DNA from: Candidatus Zhuqueibacterota bacterium
GTDB taxonomy: Bacteria > Zhuqueibacterota > Zhuqueibacteria > Zhuqueibacterales > Zhuqueibacteraceae
Length of the DNA stretch: 57,215 nucleotides
Reading direction: 5' to 3'
Assembly (NCBI GenBank): GCA_022616415.1
Contig: JAKEEU010000121.1
Span: forward strand, 1-57,215
Positions 54,954 through 57,215 of the stretch are shown piece by piece; the first letter of the stretch is position 1, and every line of letters begins with the position of its first letter. The position numbers were made by a program, and so were the translations under genes. Under the pieces are notes generated by a model. That model saw only the letters and a program-made list of their open reading frames with translations, ran no database searches and was not told the DNA's origin.

Positions 54954-55017
54954 GAAGTCGGATTTGGGCGCGCTAAGGTTTAAATTTTGTAAACTCCTAC
55001 TGTCCAAGTCCGACTTC
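54954..55017. terminator. Inverted repeat between convergent genes
   Basis: GAAGTCGGATTTGG (54954-54967) and CCAAGTCCGACTTC (55004-55017), 13 of 14 matching, within the 75-base gap between the outer-membrane protein stop and the ftsX stop. A bidirectional terminator or 3' repeat is likely. The word AAGTCCGACTTCGC recurs at 45121. Confidence 0.5.
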
Positions 55018-55023
55018 GCAGCG

Positions 55024-55908
55024 TCACTGAATATACTTCCTCGCGCCGAGATAGCTGGCGGTAAGCCCCAACAAAATTCCCGCGCCAATCAATCCCACGA
55101 ACAAAAAATTCGGCCACTGCAGCGCCGTGCCAAGCTGCAAAAGCAACAGGCTATACAGAAGATAAAGAAATCCGGAGGCCAAAAGCCCGCCAATGACGCC
55201 TTGCAAAAAGCCTTGCACCAGCAACGGCCGGTACACGAAGGCGCGGGTGGCGCCGACGAGTTGCATGATTTCAATGAGGCGGCGCTTGGCGTGAATGACC
55301 AAGCGCACGTCATTGACCACCAGCACGAGCGCACCGAGACAAAACACCAGCCCCACCAGCACGCCGGTGATCAGCGCGATCTGCACGTAACGATCCAAAG
55401 CCAGCGCCAAATCGCGGCGATACACCACCTCGTCCACGCCGCGCAGCTTTTCAATCGCGTCCGCCACGCGTTGGGCCGCAGCGTTATTCTGATAGCTTTT
55501 TTGCAGGGAAATGCGAAACGAGGCCGGCAACGGATTGCTGTCGAGAATCTCGAGCAGGCTTTGTCCATCCCGGCTGCCCCGCAAGGCGGGGGTAAACTCG
55601 CGCTTGAAGATTTCCGTCGCCTCCTCCTTCGAAATGAATTGCGCTTCGGCCACGCCGCGCACCGCCAGAATTTCCCGGCGCAGCTCATTGGTGCCGGCTT
55701 TATCGAGCGCGTTATCCACAAAAACCTCGAATTCAATGCGGCCGCGCACGGCATCGACCAGCGCCACCAGATTCACGGTGATGATGGCCAAAACGCCGGC
55801 CACCACGAGCGCAAACGCCATGCTCATGATGGCGATAAACGAGGCCAGCTTGGCGCGGCGAAACCCATCGAGGCCTTCACGCAGGCTGTAAAACAAGCTC
55901 CAGCTCAT
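55024..55908 (-). CDS. ftsX: FtsX-like ABC transporter permease
   Basis: A 294-residue membrane protein from ATG 55908, overlapping the asparaginase gene stop by four bases. Four transmembrane helices: FIAIMSMAFALVVAGVLAII near the start, then a large extracytoplasmic loop (about 55-165, EFEVFVDNALDKAGTNELRR), and helices near residues 175, 225 and 265 ending GLTASYLGARKYIQ. The permease signature KRRLIEIMQLVGATRAFVYR is clear. With FtsE it controls cell-wall hydrolases at division. No ftsE is next to it here, which is unusual. Confidence 0.9.
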   Translation of the reverse strand: MSWSLFYSLREGLDGFRRAKLASFIAIMSMAFALVVAGVLAIITVNLVALVDAVRGRIEFEVFVDNALDKAGTNELRREILAVRGVAEAQFISKEEATEIFKREFTPALRGSRDGQSLLEILDSNPLPASFRISLQKSYQNNAAAQRVADAIEKLRGVDEVVYRRDLALALDRYVQIALITGVLVGLVFCLGALVLVVNDVRLVIHAKRRLIEIMQLVGATRAFVYRPLLVQGFLQGVIGGLLASGFLYLLYSLLLLQLGTALQWPNFLFVGLIGAGILLGLTASYLGARKYIQ

Positions 55909-56960
55909 GATTCCTTCTCTTCGATCAGAAACTCTCCCGCCATCGCCGTAAAGCCGTCGGGATTCGTGAAGGCGACCATCGGCGGGCGTTTCTTCGAGCC
56001 TTTGATCGCGGCGCAACCCACCTCGCCTTTTTTGTTCACCGCCACAAACTTGTCGTTAAAATCGATTTTGACGCCTTGGCGCTCGTTGATCTCGACGATG
56101 CGTTTGCAGGCCTCGAGGCAAGCTTTGGTCGGGTGCATGCCTTGGCGCATCAATGAAACGACATAAAAACTGCCGCAGGTGCGAATCACTTCCTCGCCGC
56201 GGCCAGTGGCGCCAGCAGCACCGGCTTCGTTATCGACATACAAGCCGGCGCCGATGATCGGCGAGTCGCCGATGCGGCCGTTAATTTTTCCGAACAAGCC
56301 GCTGGTCGTCGTGATGCCCGCCACGTCGCCTTTCGCGTCGATGCCGAAAACGTTGATCGTGCCGCTGGGGCGGCCATTCTTTTCTCTATAAATGCCGTCT
56401 GCTGGCGGAAACCAGTCGTCGTCTCCGCTCAAATTCTCCTTCCATTTGAGCCAACGGAGCCGTGATTTTTCCGTCAGCAAATTTTCAATTTGAAAGCCGT
56501 GCGCGATGGCGAACTTTTGCGCGCCGGCCCCAACGAGCATCATGTGATCGGTGCGCTCCATCACCAAACGCGCGACACTGCAAGGCGCCTTGATGCCCTC
56601 GAGACACGCTACCGAGCCGGGTTTGTGTGTCGGGCCGTACATGCAAGAGGCGTCAAGCTGCACCACGCCTTCTTCATTCGGCAAGCCGCCGTACCCGACG
56701 CTGTTATCTTCCGGATCGAGCTCGACAACATTGGCGGCTTTTTCGACAGCATCCATCAAATTCCCACCATTTGCAAGAATTTCCCAGCCGGGCGTATTGA
56801 CTTTGCGGCCCCAATCTTCGCCGCGGCTGCAAACGATGACGGGCAGTTTGCCGGCGGCGGCTTTCTGTTGAGTTTTACTGGTAATGATGTTTGGCAAATT
56901 CAGCGCCGGCAACGCGGCAGTGAATTGCAAAAAGCGACGACGGGATAAGTTGGTGGACAT
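55905..56960 (-). CDS. Tat-exported N4-(beta-N-acetylglucosaminyl)-L-asparaginase
   Basis: A 351-residue Ntn-hydrolase precursor from ATG 56960 (MSTNLSRRRFLQ). The N-terminus has a twin-arginine signal (SRRRFLQFTAALPAL), so the protein is folded before export. Family segments: GWEILANGGNLMDAVEKAAN, SVGYGGLPNEEGVVQLDASC, VARLVMERTDHMMLVG and the autocleavage site GTINVFGIDAKGDVAGITTTSG, where the Thr becomes the catalytic N-terminus. GRIGDSPIIGAGLYVDNEAG and TGRGEEVIRTCGSF follow. It releases aspartate from glycoasparagine, suggesting use of glycoproteins. The ftsX start overlaps its stop. Confidence 0.92.
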   Translation of the reverse strand: MSTNLSRRRFLQFTAALPALNLPNIITSKTQQKAAAGKLPVIVCSRGEDWGRKVNTPGWEILANGGNLMDAVEKAANVVELDPEDNSVGYGGLPNEEGVVQLDASCMYGPTHKPGSVACLEGIKAPCSVARLVMERTDHMMLVGAGAQKFAIAHGFQIENLLTEKSRLRWLKWKENLSGDDDWFPPADGIYREKNGRPSGTINVFGIDAKGDVAGITTTSGLFGKINGRIGDSPIIGAGLYVDNEAGAAGATGRGEEVIRTCGSFYVVSLMRQGMHPTKACLEACKRIVEINERQGVKIDFNDKFVAVNKKGEVGCAAIKGSKKRPPMVAFTNPDGFTAMAGEFLIEEKES

Positions 56961-57041
56961 GGGTTTCTCCTCGCGGTTTGATGATTTAAAATGGCTGAAC
57001 AAAAAAACAGTTTTTAAAATATGGCAAAATTATGGCAAGTA

Positions 57042-57071
57042 ATGGACAAAAATTATCCATAAATTGTCCAT
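57042..57071. promoter_or_regulatory. Inverted repeat upstream of the asparaginase gene
   Basis: ATGGACAA (57042-57049) and TTGTCCAT (57064-57071), centred about 100 bases upstream of the asparaginase ATG; TATGGCAA words precede it. Position suits an operator, but the protein is unknown. The rest to 57215 is AT-rich without a gene. Confidence 0.4.
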
Positions 57072-57215
57072 ATCAGAGGGCCAAACTATTTATCCCTAAT
57101 CTATTCAAAATCTTTATCCTGAATTATTCAAGAAAGTGAAAAAAGTCGGAGGAATTTTCTCTGCAATTTATTATATTACAGTCATCTAACGACGAACACA
57201 ACGGAGAAAATTCTC

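Overview
The window reads as chromosomal DNA from a Gram-negative bacterium of the Fibrobacteres-Chlorobi-Bacteroidetes (FCB) group, most likely an uncultured KSB1- or Calditrichota-like lineage. The lineage is inferred from three things. Two very different secreted proteins end in the YPNPF...GVY type IX secretion/FlgD-like sorting tail. A PorV/PorQ-type outer-membrane protein lies beside one of them. The gene mix (PilM-like, HrcA-GrpE-DnaJ, GH57/DUF3536, Uma2, HNH and HigA genes) fits such genomes. I see no rRNA, tRNA, CRISPR array or insertion sequence. All confident genes but one (an outer-membrane protein at 53665-54948) are on the minus strand, so transcription runs from high to low coordinates.

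Region by region. 288-18329: a surface-protein operon with a small secreted protein, a 5130-residue repeat protein (three repeat classes plus a sorting tail), a triple hairpin, and a PorV-like barrel fused to TPRs. 18330-19013: a nested palindromic element and little else. 19014-20467: TPR protein and FmdB-type zinc ribbon. 20534-22829: a compact accessory cluster of HNH nuclease plus partner, tyrosine phosphatase, ParB-like fragment, HigA and an acidic antitoxin-like protein. 22891-27581: aspartate aminotransferase, two small membrane proteins, a VWA lipoprotein and phosphate acetyltransferase. 27785-32428: coaD, rsmD, a PilM/PilN-like inner-membrane set and a ComEA-like protein. 32510-35651: hrcA-grpE-dnaJ heat-shock operon with a clear promoter. 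35978-39969: a small membrane protein, a secreted LamG/beta-helix protein with sorting tail, and a decaying lipoprotein region. 40287-44146: a PDZ-containing histidine kinase with an NtrC-type sigma-54 activator. 44276-46172: DUF309 protein, ferredoxin and a second HNH-partner pair. 46230-50380: enolase, pyruvate kinase and two tandem Uma2 proteins. 50533-56960: GH57/DUF3536 glycosidase, outer-membrane protein, FtsX and a Tat-exported glycosylasparaginase.

The strongest candidate for an undescribed system is the HNH module. It occurs twice, about 25 kb apart, as a nuclease whose zinc/HNH residues keep exactly the same register, each preceded by an overlapping small gene of one shared, unnamed partner family. 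One copy sits at the end of a possible six-gene operon with phosphatase, ParB-like and antitoxin-like genes. Intergenic DNA is unusually rich in long inverted repeats of several unrelated families. Several of these sit at gene ends, and one heptamer array lies in frame inside a glycosidase gene.
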